Origin: Protopterus annectens
Taxonomy: Eukaryota > Chordata > Ceratodontiformes > Protopteridae
Direction of reading: 5' to 3'
DNA length: 64,000 nt
NCBI RefSeq assembly: GCF_019279795.1
Contig: NC_056739.1
Span: forward strand, 13,560,968-13,624,967
Below are positions 31,925 through 42,822 of this stretch, piece after piece (the first letter of the stretch is position 1; each line of letters starts with the position of its first letter). Both the position numbers and the translations under genes were made by a program. The notes beneath the pieces were generated by a model. That model was not told where the DNA came from, searched no databases, and saw nothing but the letters and a program-made list of their open reading frames with translations.

Positions 31925-32101
31925 ACCCAATCTAGTTTAGGGACAAACGAGATCTGGATAATCTTCCCTAAGCATGATGGGATAGGGTATAGCCTCGAGC
32001 CAGTGGAAGCTGTCAAGCTTTAGTAATAGGCCGAGTTGGAAACGATGCCTGGTCTCGAACCCAACCAGCAAGAATGAAGGCGAGATAGGACAACATAACA
32101 T
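31925..32101 (-). repeat. Terminal inverted repeat of D (5' end of element)
   Basis: The inverted partner of 25850-26010, including AAACGAGATCTGG and the GCCTCGAGCCAGTGGAAGC segment. Confidence 0.82.
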
Positions 32102-32398
32102 CTTTGAATTTATGAGTCCTTTATTTTCTTTGTCAATGGCTATAAATATAATGCAAATAACAAAGGGGAAAGAGGACACCCTCTGCCTGGTTGCAGTGTT
32201 CAGACACAATGTATCAGAGATGACCCCCCCCCCCCCCACCATTTAATTTTTGCCTCAGATCACTCATATAGCCTCCTAATTAACTTTATTATTGTATAAG
32301 AGAATGCAAATGCTTCCATTACCCTACTCATAAAATCACAGCTTACTCTGTTGCCCAAGTCAATGTGCTAAAAGTTTTTGTACTCTAGAATTGTTATA
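32102..32398 (-). mobile_element. L1-like LINE, 5'-truncated end (fragment 3 of 3)
   Basis: Minus-strand translation gives the L1 reverse transcriptase blocks GRGCPLSPLLFALYL (32130-32200) and, upstream, RVSCDFMSRVMEAFAF (32290-32370). The copy stops at 32398 against the right 18-bp duplication, a typical 5' truncation. A poly-C run at 32223-32238 lies in the middle. Confidence 0.85.
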
Positions 32399-32416
32399 AC
32401 AATTACCTTTTATGTT
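32399..32416 (+). repeat. Right target-site duplication of L1-like copy
   Basis: Exact match to 18757-18774 (ACAATTACCTTTTATGTT). Confidence 0.85.
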
Positions 32417-32549
32417 AGTAATTTTCCATACACTTGACAGTACTTTACTCATGCAAAGAAAGGTCACAGTACAATGGCAAACAGTTTGTCCTCTACAATG
32501 TTTCCAGCTGCAGCTTTCACAAACAAAAGCATACAAAACTTATTGAAAG

Positions 32550-32790
32550 GTTCTTTTATAATAAAGCTTAGTTCATAACAAAATTTCATTGGTGAGCTCA
32601 TGAATATGTATATATATATATATATTCATAAATATTCATTGAGACCAGGCTGAATAAGTTTTGTATTTTCACACTGATGAAGGCTAGGCAAATGCCTTAG
32701 CCGAAACCGGTCTGTTTATGTGGTTCTTTATAATATATTAAATTTATTTTTACAGCTCACAGTTGCTGGCTTTTTCTTTTTTGGAATTGT
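32550..32790 (+). mobile_element. Penelope-like element fragment carrying a ribozyme
   Basis: About 240 bp around the hammerhead at 32674-32712. The sequence after the ribozyme (TATTAAATTTATTTTTACAG, then GTTGCTGGCTTTTTC) has the look of Penelope-like element termini, which are known to carry hammerhead ribozymes. No Penelope coding sequence is present, so borders are approximate and the family is inferred. Confidence 0.5.
32666..32722 (+). ncRNA. Hammerhead ribozyme with palindromic stem III
   Basis: The core CUGAUGA is at 32674-32680 and GAAA at 32703-32706. Stem II between them pairs GGCTA-GGC with GCC-T-TAGCC (eight base pairs, one bulge, AAAT loop). Next comes ACCGGT (32706-32711), a palindrome that forms a stem III without a loop, and then C32712 as the predicted cleavage site. 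Stem I pairs ACA before the core with TGT after the cleavage site, then an internal loop. Hammerheads with such short stem III are known from Penelope-like and related retroelements and are thought to act best as dimers. Confidence 0.75.
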
Positions 32791-32859
32791 TATGATGAAA
32801 ACAGCAAAAAGAAATAGCATGAGACAACCATCTCAGTAATGTCTGTTTTGACACTGGTT

Positions 32860-33233
32860 ATCCTTTCTTGTCACCTTCACAGGAGACAAACAGTTGATAA
32901 GCTTTCCTGAATGACTGGGTTTTGTCTTGGCAGTATCTGAGCTGCCTGTGAATATCAACAGCATGAAATATTTTTTCTCCCACATTCTTTAGCTCAGGAA
33001 AAAAATACAGAGATTAACTGACAGGTTCAAAGTAAGCTCTGAGACCACTTTAGGCATAAAAGAGGCATTAGTTATCAAAGAAACCCTGCCCTTGTGGAAA
33101 ATGAGGTAGGGTTAACTCACCATAACAGCTTGCAACTCAGATACTCTTCTAGCAGAATTCATAACAATGAATAAAACAGTCTTCCATTTTAAGAACCTCA
33201 ACTCAGCCTAATGATCTTGTGGAACAGAAAAAA
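32860..33233 (-). mobile_element. Old DIRS element F, recombinase part (piece 1)
   Basis: Minus-strand translation shows a decayed recombinase segment. GAGACAAACAGTTGATAAGC corresponds to the SDQLF region, AACCCTGCCCTTGTGGAAAA to the HKDRVSL region, and AGATACTCTTCTAGCAGAAT to the ARRVSEL region. It matches element H at 48160-48480. It is cut at 33233 by element E and resumes at 39381. Confidence 0.75.
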
Positions 33234-33420
33234 GAAGTTATGTCCTTACCATAACGTTCCATGTAGAGTGTTCATCTCGCCTTTGTTCTTACACATGGGT
33301 TCGGAGCCGATCCTCGGCTCCAAGTCGGCCAAATTGCAAAGCACTGAATCTCAGAGAAGCTCGAGACCAGCCCATATCCCACAATCCTCCCTGCCATTAC
33401 TCAGATCTAGTTTGCAAACA
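33234..33420 (+). repeat. Terminal inverted repeat of E (3' end of element)
   Basis: Starts GAAGTTATGTCCTTACCATA. It is the inverted partner of 39185-39360, including TCGGAGCCGATCCTCGGCTC. Confidence 0.87.
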
Positions 33421-33616
33421 AACCAGACCAAAGGATCCAACACCTGCAGTGTTAGAAGCATACATTCTCTTCAGCCATTCAGAGACACTCTCTCACCATA
33501 GCAATAACTAACGGTCTAAGCATGTATCCCATAACACACGGGACCATTCAAGACACGTCGATCAGACTCTAATCCTACCAGTTCTTCCAAACACATGGGG
33601 GGGGGAGGGAGGGAAT

Positions 33617-33720
33617 GTAAGAACAAAGGCGAGATGAACACTCTACATGGAATGTTATGGTAAGGACATAACTTCTTTATGTAACAGTGTTCAATCTCGC
33701 CGTTTGTTCTTACACACGGG
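33617..33720 (+). repeat. Internal complementary region of E
   Basis: The first arm complements 33234-33300. The second arm (AGTGTTCAATCTCGCCGTTT) complements 39340-39380. Confidence 0.86.
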
Positions 33721-33751
33721 TAGCGTCCCTAGCTCCGTGACCCCGAGTGAC

Positions 33752-35047
33752 TCATGGAAGAACGTTCCTAAGCACAGTGGAACCAAATGATGTCCTATCC
33801 CTGGAGACCTTGTCCACTCTATAATGAGTGATGAAAGTATGTGGTTTAGACCACGTGGCTGCTGCGCAAATAGTGTCCAAAGGCAAGCGAGCCGCATGAG
33901 CTAAAGAAGTGGAAACAGATCTGGTAGAATGGGCCTTAGGTTTGGTTGGTAAGGATTGCTTTGATTTAGAGTATACAAATGTTATACAGTCAGCAAGCCA
34001 TTTAGATAGTGTACGTTTAGTAATTGCCATGCCCTTTTTATTGTCTGCAAATGCGACGAAGAGCTGATCCGTCTTCCTGAAAGCTTTGGTCCTATCTAAA
34101 TAAAATCTTAACTGCCTGTGAACATCCAACTTATGCAACATATACTCCAGTTTGTTAGTATGGTTTTTGAAAAAGGTAGGGAGTTCTATAGACTGGTTAA
34201 TATTCGTAACTGAACATACTTTTGGAAGGAAAGATGGATTTGTACGCAAAGAGACCCTGTCTGGATGGAATATCAAGAAAGGTGGTCTGACCGATAATGC
34301 CTGCAGCTCTGAGACTCTACGAGCTGAGGTCACGGCGACGAGAAACAGCGTCTTCCACGATAAGAACTTTAGGAGGCATGACGAAGCAGGTTCAAAAGGT
34401 GGCAACATGAGTTGCGACAGCAGCAAATTCAGGCTCCATGGAAAGAAAGGTTTTCTGACAGGCGGTCTAAGTTGGAAGGTTCCTTTCATAAAGGCTTTAC
34501 AAAGTCTGTGAGACATAATGGGAGAACCTCCCTCACCGATATGGAAGTTTGATATGGCCGCCAACTGTACTCTTAGAGTGGATGTAGAAGCTCCTTTGTG
34601 AAAAACGATGGATAAGAATTCTAAAATTTTATGTAGAGGAGCCACCAAGGGATCTAAGTTTTGACTAGATGCCCAATATACAAAGCGTTTCCACTTACTC
34701 GTATAGAGCTTAGTAGTAGAAGCTTTATGAGAAGCAACCAGGATGTGTTGAACTGCCAGAGGGAGTAGATGAGACCTGGCTAGGCAGGGAAGCGGAGCGG
34801 CCAAGCTGCTTGTTTGAGGGACTGTAGAGACGGGTGAGGAACTCCCGACGAATGTGTCAGCAGATCTGGTACTGGGTCCAGAATCCATGGATCCTCTATT
34901 TGATGAGCTCGAAGAAAGGGAAACCATATTTGACGAGGCCAGAATGGGGCTATGAGTATTATAGTCCTTTCCAGGTTCCTGGCTTTCTGTAGAAATCTGG
35001 GAATCAATGGAGTCGGTGGGAATGCATATAGGAGACCCGGGGGCCAA
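33752..35047 (-). CDS. Intact tyrosine recombinase of DIRS E
   Basis: A 431-residue open frame. A Ser-rich leader is followed by a SAM-like core-binding domain (about 95-185: SHKASTTKLYTSKWKRF). The catalytic domain carries R244 (SARRVSEL), H373 and R376 (HSTR), H403 and the nucleophile Y409 (PHTFITHY), so the R-H-R-H-Y set is complete. The protein would integrate circular element DNA by strand exchange. Its first 90 codons overlap the end of Pol. Start choice at 35047 is uncertain because the frame is also open in parts upstream. It is the only complete recombinase in the window. Confidence 0.9.
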   Translation of the reverse strand: MAPGSPICIPTDSIDSQISTESQEPGKDYNTHSPILASSNMVSLSSSSSNRGSMDSGPSTRSADTFVGSSSPVSTVPQTSSLAAPLPCLARSHLLPLAVQHILVASHKASTTKLYTSKWKRFVYWASSQNLDPLVAPLHKILEFLSIVFHKGASTSTLRVQLAAISNFHIGEGGSPIMSHRLCKAFMKGTFQLRPPVRKPFFPWSLNLLLSQLMLPPFEPASSCLLKFLSWKTLFLVAVTSARRVSELQALSVRPPFLIFHPDRVSLRTNPSFLPKVCSVTNINQSIELPTFFKNHTNKLEYMLHKLDVHRQLRFYLDRTKAFRKTDQLFVAFADNKKGMAITKRTLSKWLADCITFVYSKSKQSLPTKPKAHSTRSVSTSLAHAARLPLDTICAAATWSKPHTFITHYRVDKVSRDRTSFGSTVLRNVLP

Positions 35048-37088
35048 TCGTGTATCAGTGCGTCCCTGGGGACATCCCCCGGAGGGGGTAGGTCAAAGTA
35101 GCTTCTGCATTTTGCATTCAACGGGGAAGCAAACAGATCGCAACAAGGCTGGCCGCATCTGCGGAAGATCTTTTCCGCCATCTGTGAATTGAGGGACCAC
35201 TCGTGAGGTAACAGGATGGCTCTGCTCAACCTGTCCGCAATGATGTTGGATGACCCCGGGATGTGCGTTGCTATCAGAAAGCGACCCGTGGACTCTGCCC
35301 ATTGCCAAATTCTCATGGCCTCTCTGCATAACGGGTAAGACCTGGTTCCCCCTTGTTTGTTTATGTACCAGACTACAGACATATTGTCTGTCTGAACTGC
35401 TACTGTTCCTAGAGGTAAGAGGGCTTGGAAGTGTTGCAACGCCAGGAACACCGCCCTCAACTCCAGAACATTTATATGTAGAGTGTACTCCGTGCTGGAC
35501 CATTCTCCTTGGACTGTTCTTCCCTGAAAAAGCCCCCACCCTATCAGGGAAGCGTCCGTGGTTATTGTGGCTGTTGGACTGGGTAGAACGAACGGACGAC
35601 CCACAGTGAGGTTCTGATCGCGCACCCACCATGAGAGGTCCCGTCTGCAAGATTCTGTTATCCTGATCTCGTGTGCTAGGGGTAGGTGTTGGAACGACCA
35701 CTGCGCAAAGAGCAGCCATTGAAGAATACTCATGTGTAACCTTCCCATAGGGACTGCAATTAGTGCGGCTGCCATCAGTCCCAACACTTTTAACACCAGT
35801 TTGGCTGGGGCTTTCTTGCTGACTAGAAGAAGAAGGACCTGCTGTTTGAGTGTTGAAGCTCTTACTGGGGGGAGTTTCAGTAGTGTCGATCGTGTATTTA
35901 GATCTGCTCCAATGAAGGAAATACACTGTGAGGGCGATAAGCAAGACTTTTCGAAGTTTATGGATATCCCTAAGTGGGAACAAAGGCCGACTGTATAGTC
36001 TCTGGATTGCAATAGGCGACGCTCGTTGGTGGCGGTGAGGAGCCAGTCGTCCAGATAGGGGAAACACCCGGAATCCTTGTCGTCTCAAGTGAGCAGCATT
36101 TGGTGAATACCCTGGGGGCTGAGGTGAGTCCAAAGGGCAGAGCTCGAAACTGAAAGTGACTGGTCCCCAGCCGGAAGCGCAGGTGATCTCTGGACGGTCT
36201 GGCCATTTTGATGTGGTAGTACGCGTCTTTGAGATCTATAGAGCACATCCAATCGTCCTTCTGTAAGAATGGAAGGATCAATTGAAGCGTGACCATCCGG
36301 AACTTTTCCTACTTCATGAAGTCGTTGAGATGGCTGAGATCTAAGATCGGTCTCCAGTCCCCTGTCTTTTTTGGAACTAAAAAGAACCTTGAGTAAGTTC
36401 CGAATTCTCTTTGGTCCACCGGGACTGGTTGGATGACTCTGTTTTCGAGCAGCTTTGAAATTTCTACAGCTGCTAGATTTCGCAGACGGGGTGGCATGTC
36501 TGGAAACTTTCTTTGTAGAGGTGGTGTTGAAATGAATGTGATTTTGTATCCTCTGGTTATAATGCTTTTTACCCAAGAATCTGAAGTAATGTTTAGCCAG
36601 GCCAGTGGGTATAAAGCTAAGCCACCCCTGACTGCCTCCAGAGCAGGACAACCGGGCCTCCCTTCAGGAGTGCTGGAAAGGCTTCCCAGGGACGGAATCC
36701 CTGTCGCCTTGGTTATGCGGACCCCCTCTGCCGCTGGGGCGGCGTCTTCCATTTCTACCCCCTCCTCTGCCTCTGGAGGGAGTATCACTCTGTGTGGTCT
36801 GGAAAGATCCCTGATTCTTACGGAACCACATTTTTCCGCCTCGTTACCCTTTGGGGTATGGTCTAGTAGGAGCGGAAAAACGGATCCCGACAGCAGACAG
36901 GGTCTTTCCCTCTTGCTCGCACCGAGTGAGAGCCTCCTTAACCTTGGGCCCGAAAAGTGTGGCACCATCAAAAAGGGCATTGGCAAAGGAAGACTTGAAG
37001 GCTTCCGCAAAGGAGCACAGCCGCATCCATGATTGTCTGCGAAGGGCAATCGCTGAAGCTGCAGCTCTACTCGATCCCTCGGCTGCAT
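34780..37088 (-). pseudogene. Pol of E, interrupted
   Basis: The N-terminal part with FFLVPKKTGDWRPILDL is open to a stop at 36309 (after LNDFMK). The next piece (35970-36296) has CSIDLKDAYYHI, then a small deletion after RVFTKC shifts the frame and destroys the YLDD reading. The last piece (34780-36012) is open for 410 codons and has RNase H with TTDAS, LELRA, TDNMS and IADRLSR, plus CCDLFA and YAFPPTPLIP. At least one stop and one deletion make it non-functional. Confidence 0.87.
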
Positions 37089-38868
37089 ACGAGATGAGCC
37101 TCATGGATGAGTTTACTATGGAGGTGAGGGTGTTAAGTTGTGCTGTTACCTTTTCTGAAACAGCAGCATCTGTGTTACCCTGGAGGGTATCTGTCAGCTC
37201 CTTGATGAGAACCCTCTGCAAACGTGTGAAATGGGTCAGGTAGTTTAGCGAATGCATGGAAAAAGTCGCTGAACTAAAAATGCGCTTCCCATATCTGTCC
37301 ATAGTCCTAGAATCCTTATTAGGAGGATGAACAGATGAGGAAGACTCAGACATCTCCTTTTTCGTGGCTGCCGCCACCACCATAGCGTCGACAGGGACTG
37401 CCTTGGTGAGATAAGATTTATCTTGGGGGGCAGTGATGAACTTGTTTGGTTTCCTAAGGACTGGTTCCACTGTGTCAGGTGTCTCCCACGCCCTTCGAGC
37501 AATCAAATCCATTAATTCATCGAAGGGCGGGGTCACCCAGGAGGTAGAAGGTTGAGCCCCAAAAGCCTTCAGCAGCACCGACTCGTCCTCAGAAGGGGCT
37601 AGGGACTGCCAATCACCCCTCTGTTTCAAGATCTCCAGGATGTCTGCAAATGACACATCCTCTGAGGGTGATTTGGGGGACCCCTCTGCCTCATCCAAGT
37701 CGGTGTCAGACGTTAGAGATTCCTGTGGGGAATCTATGTGCCTCCTCTTGCACAGCCGTTTCCTTGGGACCTCATCAGAGGGGGCTTCTGGTGAGGCCTC
37801 CAAGGGACAGGGGGAACCCTCTGGGGTTGGCTGAGGCAATTGGGCTCGACGCTTGGGATGGATCGTGGGAGCAGAAACAGAAAGTGGCCCTTTTGGGGAA
37901 GGAGAAGATTCCCCTGATGATGTGGTTGTCTATGCAGACAATACCTTCCTCATAAGGTCGAAGGCCCCCGAACCCCTGGCTGAGGGCTCCCCCGGTTCCG
38001 AAGAACACAGAAGCATCCCAGAATCAGGTGCCGTGGGCTCTGACCCCAAGGACGGAGCCGAACCAGTCTGTGCCGAGGCCCCGAGAGGGAGAGTTGGCAC
38101 CGACAGGTCAATACGACTCTCGGTCCCGGAACCGAGCAAAGACCGTCGGCTCCGCGACTCCCCTAACGGTTCCGAAGGAGTCAAAGTCAAAGGTGTCGAT
38201 CGTGCAATGGATGGTTTCGGCACCAAGGCCTCCACTATCATCAGGTCATCTTCTCCCAGCTCCGAGATCTGGATGGGTCTCGAAGGAGGGCCCGTTGGAG
38301 ATATGGGGAGGCCTTCTAGTTTCGACACCAACTGGGAGGAAACTGCAATTAACTTGGAAAGGGCCATGTTTTCCATGAGTTTCTGCACGACACGATCCAC
38401 ATCTGTGTCAGACAAGGGTCTGGAAGAACGGGTCAAAGGAGCCGAAGATGGCACCGACCGAAGAATGGACGGTGGTGGCAGTTCCGACATCGGTTCCAAG
38501 ATCTGGGGCTCAGGAAAAGATAAATGTTCGACGCTCGGCCCCGAGATCTGTGGAACCGGTGAACGAACCCGAAAAGATGAACTCGGAGCCGATGACATGG
38601 GCTCCGACATCTTCGACCCCTTCGAGGATTTAGAAGCCTGATCCGACTTGTCCAAAGCCTCTTGAAAGGCAGGCTTCAGCAATCCTCTGTCTATGAGCTT
38701 CCTGCGTCTATCTGTCATGACCCTCCCGCTAAAGAAATGGCAAATAGAGCAATCCTCTTGGAGATGGAGAGGGCCAAGACAGTAGACGCAGGAAGCATGA
38801 TTGTCAGTAATGGACATTTTCTGCCCACACTGACATCTTTTAAAGCCAGATTTAGCTTTTTCTGACAA
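36844..38868 (-). pseudogene. Gag-like ORF1 of E, start codon lost and frameshifted
   Basis: Where siblings read MSKDTK, E reads TTG (38866-38868) followed by SEKAKSGFKRC, so the initiation codon has been lost. The Cys module reads CQC rather than C-x2-C, then CVYCLG and CSICHFF. The frame runs to 37930, shifts in the 37840-37930 interval, and the conserved C-terminal block is open at 36844-37839. The GA/TA repeats upstream (39012-39092) lie in the leader. Confidence 0.83.
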
Positions 38869-39011
38869 AGTACAATAATAATAACAATAACTATGAGAAT
38901 AGAAAAAAAATACTAATCCTATAACAATATAAAGGTTAATACAGAAGACACTCACAAAAAAACAACCACACCCAAGAAAAGGGGTTAGGCCACAAAGGGT
39001 GCCTGAAGAAG

Positions 39012-39081
<70 letters not shown>

Positions 39082-39092
39082 ACACACACACA
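39012..39092 (+). repeat. Poly-A, (AT)n and (CA)n compound repeat
   Basis: A run of about 16 A, then about 26 AT units to 39078, then about 7 CA units. It sits in the 5' leader of element E. Confidence 0.95.
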
Positions 39093-39184
39093 GCACTTCT
39101 ACAATAAACTACTAACTATAAAGGAATATCAGAAAAAAAAATAGTATTCTTATCTGAAAATAGCAACAACAACTCAATTCTCTA

Positions 39185-39380
39185 TCTGGTCCGAGCTCTC
39201 CTCGATCCGATCTGTTGCAGCGGCAAACTAGATCTGAGTAATGGCAGGGAGGATTGTGGGATATGGGCTGGTCTCGAGCTTCTCTGAGATTCAGAGCTTT
39301 GCAATTTGGCCGACTCGGAGCCGAGGATCGGCTCCGAACCCGTGTGTAAGAACAAACGGCGAGATTGAACACTCTTACAT
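39185..39380 (-). repeat. Terminal inverted repeat of E (5' end of element)
   Basis: Ends GATTGAACACTCTTACAT at 39380. It is the inverted partner of the left repeat. Confidence 0.86.
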
Positions 39381-41304
39381 CTAAGTTTTTCATGCACAAA
39401 GTTAAGAGTCCAAGCAGGAGCCACCTGTTTTTGAGGTGGACAGATATATAAAACTCCTTTTAATAAATGCCTGACTTTAGAATAGGAAGAGGGAACCAAG
39501 TTAAGTCGAACCAAAATGGCCAACAAATGAACTTTGCTAGAAGAGTAAGAAAGACCAAGGGAGATGCATACAAACAATCAAGAACCAGAGACAGCCGGGC
39601 ATTGAAAAGGTCCTGGTCCTTGCAATGGCACCAGATAGAACATATATGCATCATACACCCATATGATTTCCTAGTAGCAGTTTCTTTTTAGCCTCCTTCA
39701 ATACCTGCTACACTTCCGCTGAAAAAAAGGTTGCCGAAAAGGTATCAAAACGTTGTCATCCAGCCAGTCGGATGAAGAGTGTTCAGGTTGGGAATCTATC
39801 AAACAACCCATCTTGTGTGAGTAAATCCAGTCTGTGGTGAAGCCTGTAGTAACTGCCCTTGACCAATTTCAAAATGAACCAAAAGGGAATCATAAGACAA
39901 TTCTTTGAGAAGTCCTTCAGGATCTTTAGAAGAACGATGGATTTCAGTGGAAATTGTGGAAAAGCCTAGAGGAACATTCCTGTCCATGAAAATGAGAAGA
40001 CGTCAGTGTTCTGGGCCTATTGGCAAGAAATCCTGGAGCAGAATTTTTTAAGTTGTTTATTTTAAGAGGAGTCAAACAAATCTATTTGAGGTGTTCCCCA
40101 CACTTGGATCAATTCTTAAAGGACCACATGTGAAGTTTTCATTTGTTAGAGTCCTTCCTTGTTTTGCTAAGCTTGTCTGCAATGATGTTTTTCTCTAACA
40201 AAATGTAAGAAGCCCAAAGAGTCAAATTCAGCTGAGTTGCTACCTCACAGGCTAATACAGTTAGTCTACAAAGGGGTCAGATCTGGTACCCCAATGTACC
40301 ATATCAATGTGGTGTTGTCTGTGAAAACTTTCAGAGGTTCTGGAAACTAGGGGTGATTTAGAGTTTTAAAAACATTTATTTCTGCCATCATCTCTTATTT
40401 ATGTTCGTCTGTTGTGTTTATTCCACAGATCTTGCACTTTCACCCCTTTGGAAATTGCTTCCCATGTCATGTCTGAAGCATCTGTTGTGACAGAAAGAAA
40501 ACGAAGCAGAAGAGAAAATAGGAGACGTGGATTCTGACAGAACTGATCTATGCACCAAAAATCCTCCTTCCTTACTATCCTCAATGTACAGATCTGAAAA
40601 GATAAAGGATGTAAATGCGGAGACCAAACCGATCTGTGGTACTACTGCATTTCTCATGGGAAGTCTTTGGTACATCTCTATTTTATCAGGAGGAAGAAAA
40701 GCTCTTCCCAAGGCAGAATCTAGTAGACAACACAGGAAAACTATCCTGTGAGAAGGGAAAAGAGAAGATATCTATGTGTTCACTTAAAAACCCAGACTGA
40801 GTAGGAGATACTGAACTCCTTGTCAAAAACTCTGGACAACTGGAAAAGTGCTTGCAAATATAAGACAATCAATCAATGATATATGGAAAAATGTGAATGC
40901 CTTGGAGCCTGCAATAAGTAGTTACTGGAGAGAGACACTTTGTACATACTTTTGGAGCAGTAGATAGTCCTAAGGATAGAACAGAGAACTGATAGTGTAA
41001 GTCAAATAAAGAAAATCTTCAGAAACGTCTGAAAGTTTGCCAGTGGGAATGTGAAGGTAGATAACTTTTAAGTCTAACTTTACCATGAATGCTAGTAAAG
41101 AGACCAGAGGTAAGCAGGTCTGAAGGGATACCATTTTGAACTTTGGGACCTTGACAAATAGAATGCGAAAGATGTCTATCACAGGCCTACACGTCCCCTC
41201 TTTTTGACACCAGAAAAATTCTTGAATAAAACCCTGTGCCCATCTGGGATTCAGTTACTGGTTTTATGACATCTTGAAATAAAGTGCAGTTGTATAAGTA
41301 AAAC
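39381..41304 (-). mobile_element. Old DIRS element F, recombinase to Pol part (piece 2)
   Basis: It continues the F copy beyond E. Decayed recombinase N-terminal sequence lies at 39381-39720, then the Pol C-terminal region (39800-40150), RNase H remnants (40150-40520) and reverse transcriptase remnants (40900-41230, with FYSRIFLVSK near 41210-41240). Frames are short. It stops at 41304, where element G begins, before the Gag gene. It parallels element H at 54731-56343. Confidence 0.72.
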
Positions 41305-41677
41305 GAAAGTCATATACTCACCATAACAATATATCTCTGTTGTCCAATTTTCATTTGGTTCAAAATTTGGGACTCGGATCTGACTCAGATCTGGTCCTAG
41401 CACCTGCAAATGTGTGGATCCAGGGCTCTGACTCCTTTCCTACCCATAATCCCGTCTCTCTCTCTCTTTCTCCGAGAGCCTCACTTCAAGTTTGCCAATT
41501 AAAATCTTAAACCTTACTGTGACCTATGCTTATATCAATCTAAGTGTAAGAACTGTAAATATAAGGAAAATGAGGCAATCTCCTGAAGTTGATATCTGCA
41601 AGACTCCCTCAGAGCACTGTCCATTTTTTGAGATACAATAGGTAACAGTTTGGAGGGGAAAGGAGGGAGGGAGGGAT

Positions 41678-41776
41678 GTTGAACCAGCTGAAAAAAGGAC
41701 AACATGGACTTATCATTATGGTGAGTACATAACTTTCATATCCAAAGTTGTCTATTTTCATCTGATTCAACAGCTG
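41678..41776 (+). repeat. Internal complementary region of G
   Basis: The first arm (GGTGAGTACATAACTTTC) complements the left terminus. The second arm (AAAGTTGTCTATTTTCATCT) complements the right terminus near 47385-47411. Confidence 0.78.
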
Positions 41777-41787
41777 AAACAGATTCC

Positions 41788-42420
41788 CTAGGTATCAAGG
41801 AAGGATATTCCTGAGGACAGCGTTGTCAAAAGAGTAGTGTGATCTAGATTGTACATCCAACTATAATGAGATACAAAGGTATGGACTGTAGACCATGTTG
41901 CAGCCACACAGATCTCATCAATAGGCAGTTTCTGTTGGAAAACTGGAAAAAAATATACTGACCTTGTTGAATGAGCTGTTGGCCATTTGGATAATGGTAA
42001 ACCCAACTTGTCATATGCAAACAAAATGCAGTTCAACAGCCATCTTGAAAGAGTAATCTTAGAGAGACCCTGCCATACCTTAACTTTTGAGAATGCAACA
42101 AACAACTGATCTGACTTTCTGGAATCCTTTGTCCTGTGAAGATAAAACCTAAGCTGCCTATGAACATCCAGCAAATGTAAAGTATATTCTCCTCTTGTTG
42201 AAAATTTTGGGAAGAGAACTGGAAGATTTGTAAAATGACTGAAATTCGCTTCAGATGCCACCTTTGGAATAAAAGAAGGATTTGTTCGTAGGAAGACCCT
42301 GTCTTTGTGAAAAGCTGAATATGGTGGTTTGCATGAAAGAGCTTGCAATTCTGAAATTCTTTAAGCTGAAGAAACTGCTATCAAAAATATAATTTTCCAT
42401 GTTAAGAATTTTAAGTCTAC
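41788..42420 (-). pseudogene. Tyrosine recombinase of G, partial
   Basis: 186 codons are open (41788-42348), with the HRQLRF region, AHSTRS and VHTFVSHYS, so His, Arg and Tyr remain. Just upstream, 42350-42370 corresponds to the first-arginine block, but a stop (TTAAGCTG on the plus strand) interrupts it. The sequence downstream of the Tyr is altered. Confidence 0.78.
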
Positions 42421-42618
42421 AGAAGATGCTGGTTGAAATGGAGCTTGTATAAGGACTTGCATTACCTTAATGTTCCTTGGAAGAACAGGATCACTTATGG
42501 GAGGTCTAAGTATAAAAGTTCACTCGAAAAGGCTTTAGAGACTTTCACTGTCTGTGGATAATGTGTACCTTTATAATGGAGAAACTGGAACCTCTGTGAA
42601 AAAATTCTGATACAAATT

Positions 42619-42779
42619 CTATTGTTGTCTGTCTGTATGGAAATTACACCTTCTGGCAGAGTTTTGAAATGTCTGCAGTGCTAGTAAGATTGCTTTCATC
42701 TCCAGAATGCTGATGTGAAGATTGGCCTCTAATGGTGTCCAAGTACCTTGAACAATCTTTTCTTTGTAATGCTCCCCCC

Positions 42780-42822
<43 letters not shown>

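Larger units (their letters stand above)
25822..32101 (-). mobile_element. DIRS-type retrotransposon D
   Basis: The left terminus is GAAGCTATGTACTCACCATA and the right terminus is GAGATAGGACAACATAACAT. The internal complementary region is at 26166-26273. Gene order is as in A, but with more stops. It is inserted in the L1-like copy between reverse transcriptase codons. Confidence 0.9.
33234..39380 (-). mobile_element. DIRS-type retrotransposon E, intact recombinase
   Basis: Terminal repeats are at 33234-33420 and 39185-39380, with the internal complementary region at 33617-33720. The recombinase is fully open (33752-35047), while Pol and Gag are broken. It is inserted in old element F inside its recombinase gene. 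No target duplication is seen. Confidence 0.93.
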
